This document shows positions 25,703 to 35,457 of a DNA stretch of 64,000 nucleotides, piece after piece. Under the pieces are notes generated by a model that was given only the letters and a program-made list of their open reading frames with translations, was not told the DNA's origin and did no database searches. A program made the translations under genes and the position numbers. The stretch comes from Chitinilyticum piscinae (GTDB lineage Bacteria; Pseudomonadota; Gammaproteobacteria; Burkholderiales; Chitinibacteraceae). Numbering within the stretch: position 1 is the stretch's first letter; every line of letters starts with the position of its first letter. The stretch covers positions 1 to 64,000 of the forward strand of contig NZ_JADFUA010000009.1 in assembly GCF_015223195.1 (NCBI RefSeq). Reading direction: 5' to 3'.

Positions 25703-26824
25703 ATGATCGTGATCCGCAAACTGATTCTCTGTGCCAGCCTCGCCATCTCGCCCCTGGCTCTGGCCGACCTGACCATCGGCCAGTCCGTTCCCACCACGGG
25801 CATTGCCGCCGACACCGGAAAGGCACTGGCGATTGGTGCCGCCATGTACTTCAGCCGGGTCAATGCGCAGGGTGGGATCAATGGCGAAATGATCAACCAT
25901 GTCGTGCTTGACGATGCCTACGATGCCAAACGCGCCATCAGCAATACCCGCACGCTGGTGGAAAAGGAAAATGCGCTGGCACTGGTCAGTTATTTCGGCA
26001 CCGGAACCGGCACCGAACTGACGCAAACACGCACCCTGGAAAATGCCAATATCGCACTGGTCGGCATCTATTCTGGTGCCCAATCCGTACGCAGCAATCC
26101 GAATATCTTCCATACCCGAGCTTCCTACGCGGAAGAGGTCGAAAAAACCATTCAGCTGCTCACGACCCATCTGGGAGTTACCCGAATTGGTATCGTGGCG
26201 CAGAACGACGGCTTTGGTCAGGATGGCGTTGACGCGGTGAAGGCAGCCCTAGCCAAACGCAAGCTGCAGGCCGTGGGCGAAGTTCGATACGACAAGAACT
26301 CCGGCAATGTCGCCCAGGCTGCCAAGGACATGGCCAAACTCAACCCGGAAGCTGTGCTGCTGGTTGCCATTTCCCAGCCGGCCGCCCGCTTCCTGAAGCA
26401 GTACCGTGAACTGGGGGCCAGCTCGCAGATTTATTCGCTGTCACCTGTGCAATATGAAGAAGTGGATAAAGCAATCACCCGCAAACTTGCACACGGTCTG
26501 GGTATCAGTCAGGTGTTCCCCTACCCGAATGATGCCCGCCTGCGCCTGATCCGCGAATTCCAGGCGGATTCGGCAGCCATGGTCAACAAGGGCGAGTACC
26601 CGACGTATGCGCTGCTGGAAGGCTATATCTCTGCGCGCCTGGCCGTGGATGCGCTGCGCCGTGCCGGCAAAGCCCCCAGTCGCGAGAGCGTGATGAAATC
26701 GATGCAATCCCTGGGCCGGGCCGATCTGGGCGGTTTTGTGCTTGATTACAGCAATGGCAAACGCAATGGCTCGAGCTTCGTCGAGCTGACCATGGTGGCC
26801 CCGAGTGGTGGCCTGACCCGCTAA
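25703..26824 (+). CDS. Periplasmic Leu/Ile/Val-type substrate-binding protein
   Basis: A 373-residue protein with a Sec signal peptide (cleavage near residue 20, after ALA) and a type I periplasmic binding fold: TIGQSVPTTGIAADTGKALAIG, GINGEMI, ALVSYFGTGT, RIGIVAQNDGFGQDGVDAVK, PEAVLLVAISQPAARFLKQ. It would bind an amino acid or similar solute. No permease or ATPase genes are adjacent, so it may serve a distant ABC system or a chemoreceptor or sensor. AAGGAG lies before the chosen ATG. Confidence 0.88.
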   Translation: MIVIRKLILCASLAISPLALADLTIGQSVPTTGIAADTGKALAIGAAMYFSRVNAQGGINGEMINHVVLDDAYDAKRAISNTRTLVEKENALALVSYFGTGTGTELTQTRTLENANIALVGIYSGAQSVRSNPNIFHTRASYAEEVEKTIQLLTTHLGVTRIGIVAQNDGFGQDGVDAVKAALAKRKLQAVGEVRYDKNSGNVAQAAKDMAKLNPEAVLLVAISQPAARFLKQYRELGASSQIYSLSPVQYEEVDKAITRKLAHGLGISQVFPYPNDARLRLIREFQADSAAMVNKGEYPTYALLEGYISARLAVDALRRAGKAPSRESVMKSMQSLGRADLGGFVLDYSNGKRNGSSFVELTMVAPSGGLTR

Positions 26825-26951
26825 CACCAATGGAGCAGGCTGGCCAGCATGGCGTGGCGGATGTCACTCCCCCCGCCATGCGACTTGACCTTGCTGACCT
26901 CCAGCTTTTACGATCTTGCCATCAACAAATAAACAACTGAGGAGTGATGTA

Positions 26952-27305
26952 ATGAGCGAAGAACTGCAAACGGGCCTGCCAACCCCGGCAAGTAAGGACT
27001 CCACCAATATGGCTCTGCTGGTCTGGCTGGGCACCCTGTTCTTCGGCTTTCTCGTGCCGCTGATCATGTTCCTGGTCAAAAAGGACGACGAATTCGTACT
27101 GGATGCATCCAAGGAAGCACTCAACTGGTCCATCACGGCCTTCATCGGCTACATCGCCGGTGCGATTCTGTCGATCATTCTCGTCGGCTTCCTGGTGATG
27201 TTTGCTGTCGGGATCGCCCATCTGGTGTTCTGCATTCTGGGCGCGGTGGCTGCCAGCAAAGGTCAGGCCTACCGCCTGCCGTACAACCTGCGCCTGATCA
27301 AGTAA
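26952..27305 (+). CDS. DUF4870-type small membrane protein
   Basis: A 117-residue protein with about three hydrophobic helices: WLGTLFFGFLVPLIMFL, WSITAFIGYIAGAILSIILVGFLV and a third ending in FCILGAVAASKG. The FVLDASKEALNW motif between helices matches the DUF4870/Tic20-like family. Function unknown. GGAG precedes the ATG. It is coupled to the TM2 gene starting five bases later. Confidence 0.82.
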   Translation: MSEELQTGLPTPASKDSTNMALLVWLGTLFFGFLVPLIMFLVKKDDEFVLDASKEALNWSITAFIGYIAGAILSIILVGFLVMFAVGIAHLVFCILGAVAASKGQAYRLPYNLRLIK

Positions 27306-27309
27306 CCCC

Positions 27310-27624
27310 GTGCAGACTGACAACACAAAGCGCCTGCGGGCGCTTTTGTTGTGTGCACTGGCCGGCATGTTCGGCGTGCACCGCTTTTATCTGCAGCGCC
27401 ACATCAGTGGTGTCGTGCAGTTTCTGCTGATGACGGGCGGAATGACCTGGGGCTGGCAGGCGATTGCCGCGCTGCCGGAGGGCAGCCAGTGGCCGGACTG
27501 GCTGATAGCGCTCGCCTACCCCGCGATTCCGATGGCGGTCGTAATTGTCTGGATGCACGTCGATCTGCTGCTCATCCTGCTGGGCAGGCTGGATCCGCCC
27601 GCAGGCGGCACCGGCCAGAAATAA
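27310..27624 (+). CDS. TM2-domain membrane protein
   Basis: A 104-residue protein with a TM2-type signature, ALAGMFGVHRFYL (about residues 15-27), and hydrophobic helices around it and at about 65-92. TM2 proteins are small two-helix membrane proteins of unknown role. The start is GTG, five bases after the DUF4870 gene, so translation is likely coupled. The stop codon lies at the base of the terminator. Confidence 0.78.
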   Translation: MQTDNTKRLRALLLCALAGMFGVHRFYLQRHISGVVQFLLMTGGMTWGWQAIAALPEGSQWPDWLIALAYPAIPMAVVIVWMHVDLLLILLGRLDPPAGGTGQK

Positions 27625-27652
27625 AAAGGGTGGCTTTCGCCACCCTTTTTAT
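27624..27652. terminator. Bidirectional terminator between TM2 gene and dnaJ
   Basis: Stem AAAAGGGTGGC/GCCACCCTTTT with a TTTC loop, A-rich before and T-rich after. It serves the convergent TM2 gene and probably dnaJ. Confidence 0.9.
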
Positions 27653-27665
27653 TACACAGACAGGT

Positions 27666-27714
27666 ATGTATCGCCACAAGAAGCTTGATAAACAAAGCTG
27701 CCAGACACATACCC
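27666..27714 (+). repeat. Paired ATACCC element P7 (core only)
   Basis: GTAT (27668-27671) and CATACCC (27708-27714) have the family spacing; the outer ATAC is replaced by ACAG. An additional overlapping pair, GGTATGT/ACATACC (27663-27669 and 27707-27713), could form a stem. Lies between the terminator and the end of dnaJ. Confidence 0.6.
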
Positions 27715-27721
27715 CAAGCCA

Positions 27722-28849
27722 TCAGCTTGCGAAGAAATCCTTCACCTTATCCATGAAAGACTTGGCGCGGGGATTCTGTTTGTCGGATTCGCCGCGACCG
27801 ATCTCGTCAAACTCCTTCAACAGCTCCTTCTGGCGGCTGGTGAGATTGACCGGGGTTTCCACCATGATGTGGCACATCAGGTCGCCGGTAATCGCCGAGC
27901 GCACCCCCTTGATCCCCTTGCCGCGCAGGCGGAATACCTGACCGGTTTGCGAACCCGCTGGGATGCTGATACGTGCCTTGCCATCCAGCGTCGGAATTTC
28001 GATCTCGCCGCCCAGTGCTGCCGTGGCAAAGCTGATCGGCATTTCGCAGTGCAGATCATTGCCTTCACGCTGGAACACGCTATGCGATTTGATGTGCATG
28101 ACCACATACAGATCACCGGGAGGGCCGCCATTTACCCCTGCTTCACCCTCGCCGGATAGCCGGATGCGGTCCCCCTCGTCGACACCGGCCGGGATCTTCA
28201 CCGCCAGCGTCTTGGTCGTCTGTACACGGCCAGTGCCCGAGCACTTGCGGCACGGGTCGGGAATGTACTTCCCGCTGCCGTGACAGGTCGGGCAGGTCTG
28301 CTGGATACTGAAAAAGCCTTGTGACACACGCACCTGACCATGCCCGCCACAGGTGTGGCAAGTCTTGGCTTCCGTACCCGGCTTGGCGCCGGTGCCATGG
28401 CAGCTATCGCATTCATCATGCGATGGAATCTTGATCTGCTTCTCGACGCCGCGTGCGGCCTCTTCCAGCGAGATTTCCAGGTTATAGCGCAGATCGGCAC
28501 CGCGGTAGACATTCGAGCGGCCACCACCACGACCTCCACCGAAGATATCGCCGAAGATGTCGGAGAAGGCATCAGCAAAACCACCGCCACCGCCACCGAA
28601 ACCGCCGCCCATGCCGGCCTGGGGATCAACGCCCGCATGGCCATACTGGTCATACGCCGCGCGTTTCTGCTTGTCGGACAAAATCTCGTAGGCTTCCTTC
28701 GCCTCCTTGAACTTGTCCTCGGCCTCCTTGCTGTCCGGATTGCGGTCCGGATGATATTTCATCGCCAGCTTGCGGTAGGCCTTTTTGATCTCGTCATCGC
28801 TGGCATCACGGTTAACGCCAAGGATGTCGTAAAAATCTTTTTTTGCCAT
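27722..28849 (-). CDS. dnaJ: Chaperone DnaJ
   Basis: A 375-residue type I J-protein: J domain with HPD (KYHPDRN, about residues 32-38), Gly/Phe-rich linker (about 75-110), four CxxCxGxG zinc repeats (about 145-210) and the C-terminal substrate domains. It delivers unfolded clients to DnaK and stimulates its ATPase. I use the ATG starting [10 protein letters not shown]. Third gene of grpE-dnaK-dnaJ on the minus strand, separated from dnaK by a hairpin-containing 80-nt gap. Confidence 0.97.
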   Translation of the reverse strand: MAKKDFYDILGVNRDASDDEIKKAYRKLAMKYHPDRNPDSKEAEDKFKEAKEAYEILSDKQKRAAYDQYGHAGVDPQAGMGGGFGGGGGGFADAFSDIFGDIFGGGRGGGRSNVYRGADLRYNLEISLEEAARGVEKQIKIPSHDECDSCHGTGAKPGTEAKTCHTCGGHGQVRVSQGFFSIQQTCPTCHGSGKYIPDPCRKCSGTGRVQTTKTLAVKIPAGVDEGDRIRLSGEGEAGVNGGPPGDLYVVMHIKSHSVFQREGNDLHCEMPISFATAALGGEIEIPTLDGKARISIPAGSQTGQVFRLRGKGIKGVRSAITGDLMCHIMVETPVNLTSRQKELLKEFDEIGRGESDKQNPRAKSFMDKVKDFFAS

Positions 28850-28873
28850 GATTGCTTCACCATGCAGACACAA

Positions 28874-28913
28874 GGGCGCAGCGCATCAGGATGACTCCCG
28901 ACTGGCTGCGCCC
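28874..28913 (-). other. Intercistronic hairpin between dnaK and dnaJ
   Basis: A perfect 9-bp inverted repeat GGGCGCAGC (28874-28882) and GCTGCGCCC (28905-28913) with a 22-nt loop and no T tract. It could stabilise the dnaK end or lower dnaJ read-through. Confidence 0.55.
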
Positions 28914-28929
28914 CGGTGATGGAAGGAAC

Positions 28930-30879
28930 TTACTTGTTGTCTTTCACTTCGGTGAATTCGGCATCGACGACATTGCCGTCATCCTTCTTCTTGCCGTCAT
29001 CGTGGCAGTCGCCTTCGCAGGATTCGTTGCCGCAACCGTGCTCGCCCTGAGCAGCGCCAGACTGGGCATACATTGCTTCGGCAACCTTGTGGCTAGCCTG
29101 GGCCAGCGCTTCGGTCTTGGCTTCAATGGCTTCCTTGTCGTCGCCCTTGACCACCTCTTCCAGATCCTTGATGGCGGCTTCGATCTTTTCCTTCTCCGCC
29201 GCATCAACCTTGTCGGCGGAATCGGTCAGCATCTTCTTCACCGAGTGAATCATGCCTTCGGCCTGATTCTTGGCAGTCACCAGCTCATGCAGCTTCTTGT
29301 CTTCCTCGGCATTCAGCTCGGCGTCGCGCACCATGGCCTGGATTTCGGCCTCGGAGAGACCGGAAGATGCCTGGATGGTGATCTTGGCTTCCTTGCCGGA
29401 GGCCTTGTCCTTGGCAGACACGTGCAGGATACCGTTGGCGTCGATGTCGAAGGTTACTTCGATCTGCGGTACACCGCGCGGAGCCGGCGGGATGTCACCC
29501 AGATTGAACTGACCGAGGCTCTTGTTGGCCGAAGCCTTTTCGCGCTCGCCCTGCAGCACGTGCACGGTCACGGCAGTCTGGTTGTCGTCTGCGGTGGAGA
29601 ACACTTGCGAAGCCTTGGTCGGAATCGTCGTGTTCTTCTGGATCAGCTTGGTCATGATGCCACCCAGCGTCTCGATACCCAGCGACAGCGGAGTCACATC
29701 CAGCAGCAACACATCCTTGCGGTCGCCACCCAGCACAGCGCCCTGAATCGCCGCACCAACGGCCACGGCTTCGTCCGGGTTCACGTCACGACGGGCATCC
29801 TTGCCGAAGAATTCCTTCACCTTGTCGATGACCTTGGGCATGCGGGTCTGACCACCGACCAGGATCACGTCATCAATGTCGGAAGCCTTCAGGCCCGCGT
29901 CCTTCAGTGCAACACGGCACGGCTCGATCGAGCGCTCGATCAGATCATCCACCAGCGACTCGAACTTGGCACGGGTAATCTTCAGCACCAGGTGCTTCGG
30001 ACCGGTGGCGTCCATGGTGATGTAGGGCAAATTCACTTCGGTCTGCTGGCTGGAGGACAGCTCGATCTTGGCCTTTTCGGCGGCTTCCTTCAGGCGTTGC
30101 AGCGCCATCACATCGTTCTTGAGGTCGATGCCCTGCTCTTTCTTGAATTCGCCAATGATGTAATCAATGATGCGTTGGTCGAAGTCTTCACCACCGAGGA
30201 AAGTGTCGCCATTGGTGGCCAGTACTTCGAACTGCTTGTCGCCATCAACGTCGGCAATTTCGATGATGGAGATATCGAAGGTGCCACCACCGAGGTCATA
30301 CACGGCGATCTTGCGGTCGCCCTTTTCCATCTTGTCCATGCCAAAAGCCAGCGCAGCAGCGGTCGGCTCGTTGATGATCCGCTTGACCTCAAGACCGGCG
30401 ATACGGCCGGCATCCTTGGTGGCCTGGCGCTGGCTGTCGTTGAAGTAAGCCGGAACGGTAATAACAGCCTCGGTCACCTCTTCGCCAAGGTAGTCTTCGG
30501 CGGTCTTTTTCATCTTGCGCAGTACTTCAGCCGAAATCTGCGGCGGCGCCATTTTCTTGTCGCGCACCGATACCCAAGCGTCGCCATTGTCAGCCTTGAC
30601 GATGGCAAACGGCATCAGGTCGATGTCTTTCTGGACTTCCTTGTCTTCAAAACGGCGGCCGATCAGGCGCTTCACGGCATAAAGGGTGTTCCGCGGGTTG
30701 GTCACAGCCTGACGCTTGGCGGGAGCGCCCACCAGAATTTCACCGTCTTCCTGATAGGCGATGATCGACGGAGTCGTGCGAGCGCCTTCGGCGTTTTCGA
30801 TAACCTTGGGCTGACCGTTTTCGATAACGGAAACACAGCTGTTGGTGGTGCCCAGGTCGATACCAATAATCTTGCCCAT
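28930..30879 (-). CDS. dnaK: Chaperone DnaK (Hsp70)
   Basis: A 649-residue Hsp70: [11 protein letters not shown] phosphate loop (residues 5-15), [17 protein letters not shown] (about 193), [12 protein letters not shown] (about 333), substrate-binding domain and a flexible acidic end EFTEVKDNK. The lid tail includes several Cys and His (about residues 611-625), unlike E. coli DnaK. It folds nascent and stress-damaged proteins with DnaJ and GrpE. A sigma32-type promoter (30959-30986) lies upstream in addition to the grpE promoter. Confidence 0.98.
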   Translation of the reverse strand: MGKIIGIDLGTTNSCVSVIENGQPKVIENAEGARTTPSIIAYQEDGEILVGAPAKRQAVTNPRNTLYAVKRLIGRRFEDKEVQKDIDLMPFAIVKADNGDAWVSVRDKKMAPPQISAEVLRKMKKTAEDYLGEEVTEAVITVPAYFNDSQRQATKDAGRIAGLEVKRIINEPTAAALAFGMDKMEKGDRKIAVYDLGGGTFDISIIEIADVDGDKQFEVLATNGDTFLGGEDFDQRIIDYIIGEFKKEQGIDLKNDVMALQRLKEAAEKAKIELSSSQQTEVNLPYITMDATGPKHLVLKITRAKFESLVDDLIERSIEPCRVALKDAGLKASDIDDVILVGGQTRMPKVIDKVKEFFGKDARRDVNPDEAVAVGAAIQGAVLGGDRKDVLLLDVTPLSLGIETLGGIMTKLIQKNTTIPTKASQVFSTADDNQTAVTVHVLQGEREKASANKSLGQFNLGDIPPAPRGVPQIEVTFDIDANGILHVSAKDKASGKEAKITIQASSGLSEAEIQAMVRDAELNAEEDKKLHELVTAKNQAEGMIHSVKKMLTDSADKVDAAEKEKIEAAIKDLEEVVKGDDKEAIEAKTEALAQASHKVAEAMYAQSGAAQGEHGCGNESCEGDCHDDGKKKDDGNVVDAEFTEVKDNK

Positions 30880-30958
30880 GATGTCTTACCTCAAAAAAAC
30901 TGATGAGAAATGCGGGTTAAACCGTATTGGCCAACCGCTTCAATTAACCTTGTCGTGA

Positions 30959-30986
30959 AAGTGGGGATGGCAAAGCAACATTCAAG
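30959..30986 (-). promoter_or_regulatory. Sigma32 (RpoH) promoter upstream of dnaK
   Basis: On the minus strand CTTGAA (30981-30986), a 14-bp spacer and CCCCACTT (30959-30966) fit the heat-shock consensus CTTGAA-N13/14-CCCCATnT with one or two mismatches. It lies in the grpE-dnaK gap. Confidence 0.75.
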
Positions 30987-31007
30987 CCCCCCAAAAAATT
31001 GCCGACC

Positions 31008-31532
31008 TTACTTGGCGGCGGCGACGACCACCATCGCCGGACGCAGCACGCGACCGGAGAGGCTATAGCCCTTCTGCATCACGTTCACCACGGTATTGGC
31101 TTCCTGGTCAGCCGGGACAGCAGAAATCGCCTGGTGCAGGTTCGGATCGAGCTTGTCACCTACCGCTGGAGCGATGTCCTTGAGCTCGAATTTTTCAAAC
31201 GCGGAAACCAGCGATTTGTGGGTGAGATCCACCCCCATTTTCAGGGCATCGAAATTGCCGCTAGTGTCCAGCAACGCCATTTCCATGGCGTCCTTCACGG
31301 CCAGCAGCTCGCGGGCAAATTTCTCGACCGCGAATTTGCGCGCTTTGTCGAGTTCTTCCAGCCCACGGCGACGGATGTTTTCACCTTCGGCACGGGCGTA
31401 CATCACGTCCTGCTTCACTTTTTCCAGTTCGGCCAGGGCATTGGCGAGTTGCTCGTCCAGCGAGGGGCTCGCAGCCGGTTCTTCGTTGATGACGGCGGGT
31501 TCGCCATTCTGATGCAGTTCTTCGTTGCTCAT
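31008..31532 (-). CDS. grpE: Nucleotide exchange factor GrpE
   Basis: A 174-residue protein: acidic N-terminus, long coiled-coil (about residues 30-85) with [20 protein letters not shown], and the beta-domain end with [39 protein letters not shown]. It releases ADP from DnaK. I chose the ATG after AGGACCGC. First gene of the heat-shock operon, with a near-perfect sigma32 promoter 29-56 nt upstream. Confidence 0.97.
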   Translation of the reverse strand: MSNEELHQNGEPAVINEEPAASPSLDEQLANALAELEKVKQDVMYARAEGENIRRRGLEELDKARKFAVEKFARELLAVKDAMEMALLDTSGNFDALKMGVDLTHKSLVSAFEKFELKDIAPAVGDKLDPNLHQAISAVPADQEANTVVNVMQKGYSLSGRVLRPAMVVVAAAK

Positions 31533-31560
31533 GCGGTCCTCCAAATCAGATCAGGACAGC

Positions 31561-31588
31561 AGATGGGGATACCCCTGTGCATTTCAAG
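31561..31588 (-). promoter_or_regulatory. Sigma32 (RpoH) promoter of grpE
   Basis: CTTGAA (31583-31588), a 14-bp spacer and CCCCATCT (31561-31568) match the sigma32 consensus at every informative base. Transcription would start about 20 nt before the grpE start codon. Confidence 0.92.
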
Positions 31589-31711
31589 GGGATTGGTGCA
31601 CAGTTTTTGCCATCAGCATCGAGAATCCGCTTCATCAGAATATTGTTGTTGCAGCGCAATATTTTTCTGCTTCAATGGACAGGTAACTCACTGATTCCGC
31701 TGGAGACCATG

Positions 31712-32992
31712 ATGACACTTGCAGCACAACGCATTGCCCAATTGCAGCAGGACTGGACCACCAACCCGCGCTGGCAAGGTATCCAGCGTCCGTATTCGGC
31801 AGCCGATGTCGAGCGTCTGCGCGGAACCGTATTGGTCGAACACACGCTGGCCCGCCGCGGCGCGGACAAGCTCTGGAAACTGATGCACGAGCTGCCCTAT
31901 GTCCATGCCCTGGGCGCACTGACAGGTAATATGGCCATGCAACAGGTCAAGGCAGGCTTGAAAGCCATCTATCTTTCGGGATGGCAGGTCGCCGCGGACG
32001 CCAACATTGCTGGTGAAATGTACCCCGACCAGTCGCTCTATCCGGCCAACTCCGTCCCTCAGGTGGTACGCCGCATCAACAACACCTTCGCGCGTGCCGA
32101 CCAGATCCACCATGCCGAGGGCGACGACAGCATCGACTGGTTTGCCCCCATCGTTGCCGATGCCGAAGCCGGCTTTGGCGGTGTGCTGAATGCCTTCGAG
32201 CTGATGAAAGCCATGATTGAAGCGGGCGCCGCCGGCGTACACTTTGAAGACCAGCTCGCCAGTGTGAAGAAGTGCGGGCACATGGGCGGCAAGGTACTGG
32301 TACCGACCCGCGAAGCCGTCGAAAAGCTGGTAGCCGCCCGGCTGGCCGCCGACGTGATGGGAATTCCGACCATTCTGATTGCCCGCACCGATGCCGAAGC
32401 CGCCGACCTCCTGACCAGCGATGTGGATGACAACGACAAGCCGTTCTGTACCGGCGAACGCACGCCGGAAGGCTTCTACCGCACCATGCCGGGCCTGCAG
32501 CAGGCCATCAGTCGCGGATTGGCTTACGCACCCTACGCCGATCTGGTGTGGTGTGAAACCGGCAAGCCGGATCTGGACTATGCCCGCCGCTTTGCCGAAG
32601 CCATTCATGCCAAATTCCCGGGCAAGATGCTGGCCTACAACTGCTCGCCGTCGTTCAACTGGAAAAAGAATCTTGACGACGCCACCATTGCCAAGTTCCA
32701 GCACGAGCTGGGCGCAATGGGCTACAAATTCCAGTTCATTACCCTGGCGGGATTCCACGCCCTGAATTACGGCATGTTCAATCTGGCTCACGGCTACGCC
32801 CGCACTGGCATGAGCGCGTTTGTCGAGCTGCAGCAGGCCGAATTCGCGGCTGCCGATCGCGGCTTCACGGCAGTGAAGCATCAGCGAGAAGTGGGCACCG
32901 GCTATTTCGACCAGGTTACCCAAGTGATCCAGCAAGGACAAAGCTCGACCACTGCACTGACTGGCTCGACCGAGGAAGAGCAGTTCCACTAA
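31712..32992 (+). CDS. aceA: Isocitrate lyase
   Basis: A 426-residue glyoxylate-cycle enzyme splitting isocitrate into succinate and glyoxylate. Catalytic KKCGHMGGK (Cys about residue 190), substrate motifs [30 protein letters not shown] and [10 protein letters not shown] are intact. The chosen ATG is the second of an ATGATG pair, six bases after GGAG; the first is equally possible. Followed by malate synthase, giving a complete shunt for growth on acetate or fatty acids. Confidence 0.96.
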   Translation: MTLAAQRIAQLQQDWTTNPRWQGIQRPYSAADVERLRGTVLVEHTLARRGADKLWKLMHELPYVHALGALTGNMAMQQVKAGLKAIYLSGWQVAADANIAGEMYPDQSLYPANSVPQVVRRINNTFARADQIHHAEGDDSIDWFAPIVADAEAGFGGVLNAFELMKAMIEAGAAGVHFEDQLASVKKCGHMGGKVLVPTREAVEKLVAARLAADVMGIPTILIARTDAEAADLLTSDVDDNDKPFCTGERTPEGFYRTMPGLQQAISRGLAYAPYADLVWCETGKPDLDYARRFAEAIHAKFPGKMLAYNCSPSFNWKKNLDDATIAKFQHELGAMGYKFQFITLAGFHALNYGMFNLAHGYARTGMSAFVELQQAEFAAADRGFTAVKHQREVGTGYFDQVTQVIQQGQSSTTALTGSTEEEQFH

Positions 32993-33068
32993 GCCGGATT
33001 ATCAACGGTTCCGACCCGCCTGCCCCATGGGCAGGCGCTCGTCTGTCATAGCCTCAGGGAGACAGCCC

Positions 33069-34655
33069 ATGAACAATATCCCCGTCGGCGTACTCACGCC
33101 GCTAGCGGCCGACAGTAGCCAGGCCAATATTCTCTCGCAGGATGCGCTGTATTTTCTAAGCCAGCTTCATCGCAAATTCGAGCCCAAGCGGCGGGAACTG
33201 CTGGCGGCCCGCGCCGAGCGCCAGGCCCGCCTTGATGCGGGGGAAACACCGGATTATCTGCCCGAGACAGCCGACATTCGCAGTGGCAACTGGAGCATTG
33301 CGCCACTGCCGCCGGATCTGCTTGATCGGCGGGTTGAGATCACCGGCCCGGTCGAACGCAAGATGATGATCAATGCGCTCAACTCTGGCGCAAAATCGTT
33401 CATGGCGGACTTTGAGGACTCCAATACGCCCACGTGGCAGAACCAGATCGAAGGTCAGCAAAACATCATCGACGCCTACCGCCGTACCCTGGGCTATACC
33501 AGCCCCGAGGGGAAGGAGTACCGGCTCAACCCGCAGATCGCCACTCTGGTGCTGCGCCCGCGCGGCTGGCATCTGGACGAAAAGCATGTCACCGTCGACG
33601 GCGAAATTATGTCGGGCAGCCTGTTCGATTTCGGACTGGCCGCCTTTCACAACCTGCGCTATCAGGTGGAGCATGGCTCGTCCTGTTATTTCTACCTGCC
33701 CAAGATGGAATCGCATCTGGAAGCGCGGCTGTGGAATGATGTGTTTACCTTCACCGAATCTTTCCTCGGCGTCCCTCATGGCATCATCAAGGGGACGGTA
33801 CTGATCGAAACTATCCTTGCCGCATTCGAGATGGACGAAATTCTGTATGAATTGCGCGATCATTCCGCTGGACTGAATGCTGGCCGCTGGGATTACATTT
33901 TCAGCTGCATCAAGAAATTCCGCCGCCGGGAAGGATTCTGCCTGGCCGAGCGCAGCAAGATCACCATGACGGTACCGTTCATGCGTGCCTATTCCCTGCT
34001 GCTGCTGAAGACCTGCCACCGGCGCAATGCACCGGCGATGGGAGGGATGAGTGCCTACATTCCGGTGAGAAGTGACCCTGCCGCCAACGAAAAAGCGCTG
34101 GCCCAGGTCAAGAGCGACAAGGAGCGGGATGCGGGGGATGGCTATGACGGTGGCTGGGTGGCTCATCCCGGACTTGTCCCCGTGGCAATGGCAGCCTGGG
34201 ACGCCGTATTGGGCGACAAGCCTAACCAGATAACCAAGCAGCGCGATGACGTTACGGTGCGCGCCAGTGATTTGCTGGATTTCCAGCCGGAGACCCCGAT
34301 TAGCGAAGCGGGGCTGCGCAACAACATCTCGGTCGGCATCCAGTATCTGGCTTCGTGGCTGACCGGCCAGGGCTGCGTCCCGATCCACAACCTGATGGAA
34401 GATGCAGCCACCGCCGAAATCAGCCGTTCACAGATTTGGCAATGGCTGCGCAGCAGCAAAGGTGTTCTGGATGATGGACGCAAGGTCGATGTTGCGCTGT
34501 TCAAGGCCCTCCTGCCCGAGGAAGTGGCGAGCATCCGCGCCAGTGGCAAATACTCCGCCACACTGGATGAAGCCGCTCGTCTGTTCGACCAGATCACCAC
34601 AGCCGAAGAATTCGTGGAATTCCTGACTCTTCCCGGCTACGCCCGGCTGGCCTGA
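33069..34655 (+). CDS. aceB: Malate synthase A
   Basis: A 528-residue enzyme condensing glyoxylate with acetyl-CoA to malate. It carries the malate synthase A signatures MADFEDSNTPTW (about residue 109), RPRGWHLDEKHV (about 160), ETILAAFEMDEILYELRDHSAGLNAGRWDY (about 246-275) and VAHPGLVP. The length matches the E. coli AceB type rather than the longer G type. Preceded by GGGAG and 76 nt after aceA; co-transcription is likely. Confidence 0.96.
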   Translation: MNNIPVGVLTPLAADSSQANILSQDALYFLSQLHRKFEPKRRELLAARAERQARLDAGETPDYLPETADIRSGNWSIAPLPPDLLDRRVEITGPVERKMMINALNSGAKSFMADFEDSNTPTWQNQIEGQQNIIDAYRRTLGYTSPEGKEYRLNPQIATLVLRPRGWHLDEKHVTVDGEIMSGSLFDFGLAAFHNLRYQVEHGSSCYFYLPKMESHLEARLWNDVFTFTESFLGVPHGIIKGTVLIETILAAFEMDEILYELRDHSAGLNAGRWDYIFSCIKKFRRREGFCLAERSKITMTVPFMRAYSLLLLKTCHRRNAPAMGGMSAYIPVRSDPAANEKALAQVKSDKERDAGDGYDGGWVAHPGLVPVAMAAWDAVLGDKPNQITKQRDDVTVRASDLLDFQPETPISEAGLRNNISVGIQYLASWLTGQGCVPIHNLMEDAATAEISRSQIWQWLRSSKGVLDDGRKVDVALFKALLPEEVASIRASGKYSATLDEAARLFDQITTAEEFVEFLTLPGYARLA

Positions 34656-34688
34656 CCATCGAACTTTGCCTGCACTATGTAGTCGTAA

Positions 34689-34719
34689 CTGGCCAGGCGC
34701 TGCCTGGCCAGTCTTTCTT
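34689..34719 (+). terminator. Terminator after aceB
   Basis: A perfect 10-bp stem CTGGCCAGGC/GCCTGGCCAG with a 3-nt loop, followed by TCTTTCTT. Confidence 0.88.
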
Positions 34720-34845
34720 ACAGGCAGCAATCACCAGACAAACAACACTCGCAGTGGCGTTGCGCCCAGCGCGCTGGTTTGCGCAACTGCCCCCACGCTA
34801 GAATATTGAAAAAATAACCTGCTTACGCGCAGAGCCCGGCCCCCC

Positions 34846-35451
34846 ATGAAACTGATCACCACCCCGAATAGCCCCTATGGCCGCAAGGTCCGCATCGTTC
34901 TGGCAGAAAAACGTATCGATTATGAACTGCTGCTCACCGACCTGAGCCAGCCCGATCATCTGGCGGTGGCTCACAACCCACTGGGCAAGGTGCCGGTACT
35001 GCTGCTGGATGACGGCAAGCCGGTATACGACTCCAGTGTGATCGTCGATTACCTCGACCACATTTCCCCCGTCAGCCGGCTATTGCCGGACAGCCCCCGG
35101 CAGGCCGTGAGCGTCAAGCGCCGCGAGGCCCTTGCCGACGGAATCGTGGATGCGATTGTCGCAATCGCTCTGGAGCGTCGCCGTCCGGAAGCACAGCAAT
35201 CTGCCGACTGGATCAGCAAGCAGCGCAACAAGATTGATCGGGGCATCATTGCACTGGCCGAAGATCTGGGCGACAAGAAATACCTCATCAATGACAACTA
35301 TGGTCTGGCCGATATCGCCAGTGGCGTCATGCTGGCCTATCTGCGCTTTCGTCTGCCGGAAATCGTCTGGCAGGACGAACACCCCGCTCTGGATCATTAC
35401 CTGCAGCGACTCGAAGAGCGTGCGTCGTTCCAGGAAACCCGCCCGGCCTGA
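34846..35451 (+). CDS. Glutathione S-transferase family protein
   Basis: A 201-residue protein with an N-terminal thioredoxin fold (NSPYGRKVR, LGKVPVLLLDDG, DSSVIVDYL, about residues 8-70) and a helical C-terminal domain (about 85-200) with LADIASGVMLAYLRFR. It resembles stringent-starvation/GST-like bacterial enzymes. The Ser/Tyr around residues 9-11 are the likely glutathione-activating residues. Single gene; a plausible promoter with TAGAAT near 34799 precedes it. Confidence 0.9.
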   Translation: MKLITTPNSPYGRKVRIVLAEKRIDYELLLTDLSQPDHLAVAHNPLGKVPVLLLDDGKPVYDSSVIVDYLDHISPVSRLLPDSPRQAVSVKRREALADGIVDAIVAIALERRRPEAQQSADWISKQRNKIDRGIIALAEDLGDKKYLINDNYGLADIASGVMLAYLRFRLPEIVWQDEHPALDHYLQRLEERASFQETRPA

Positions 35452-35457
35452 GCCGTG

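Noticed and set aside
28852-30903. Long plus-strand open frame of 683 codons opposite dnaK
   Set aside because: Antisense shadow of a highly biased gene; no family resemblance and no ribosome site, while dnaK is unmistakable.
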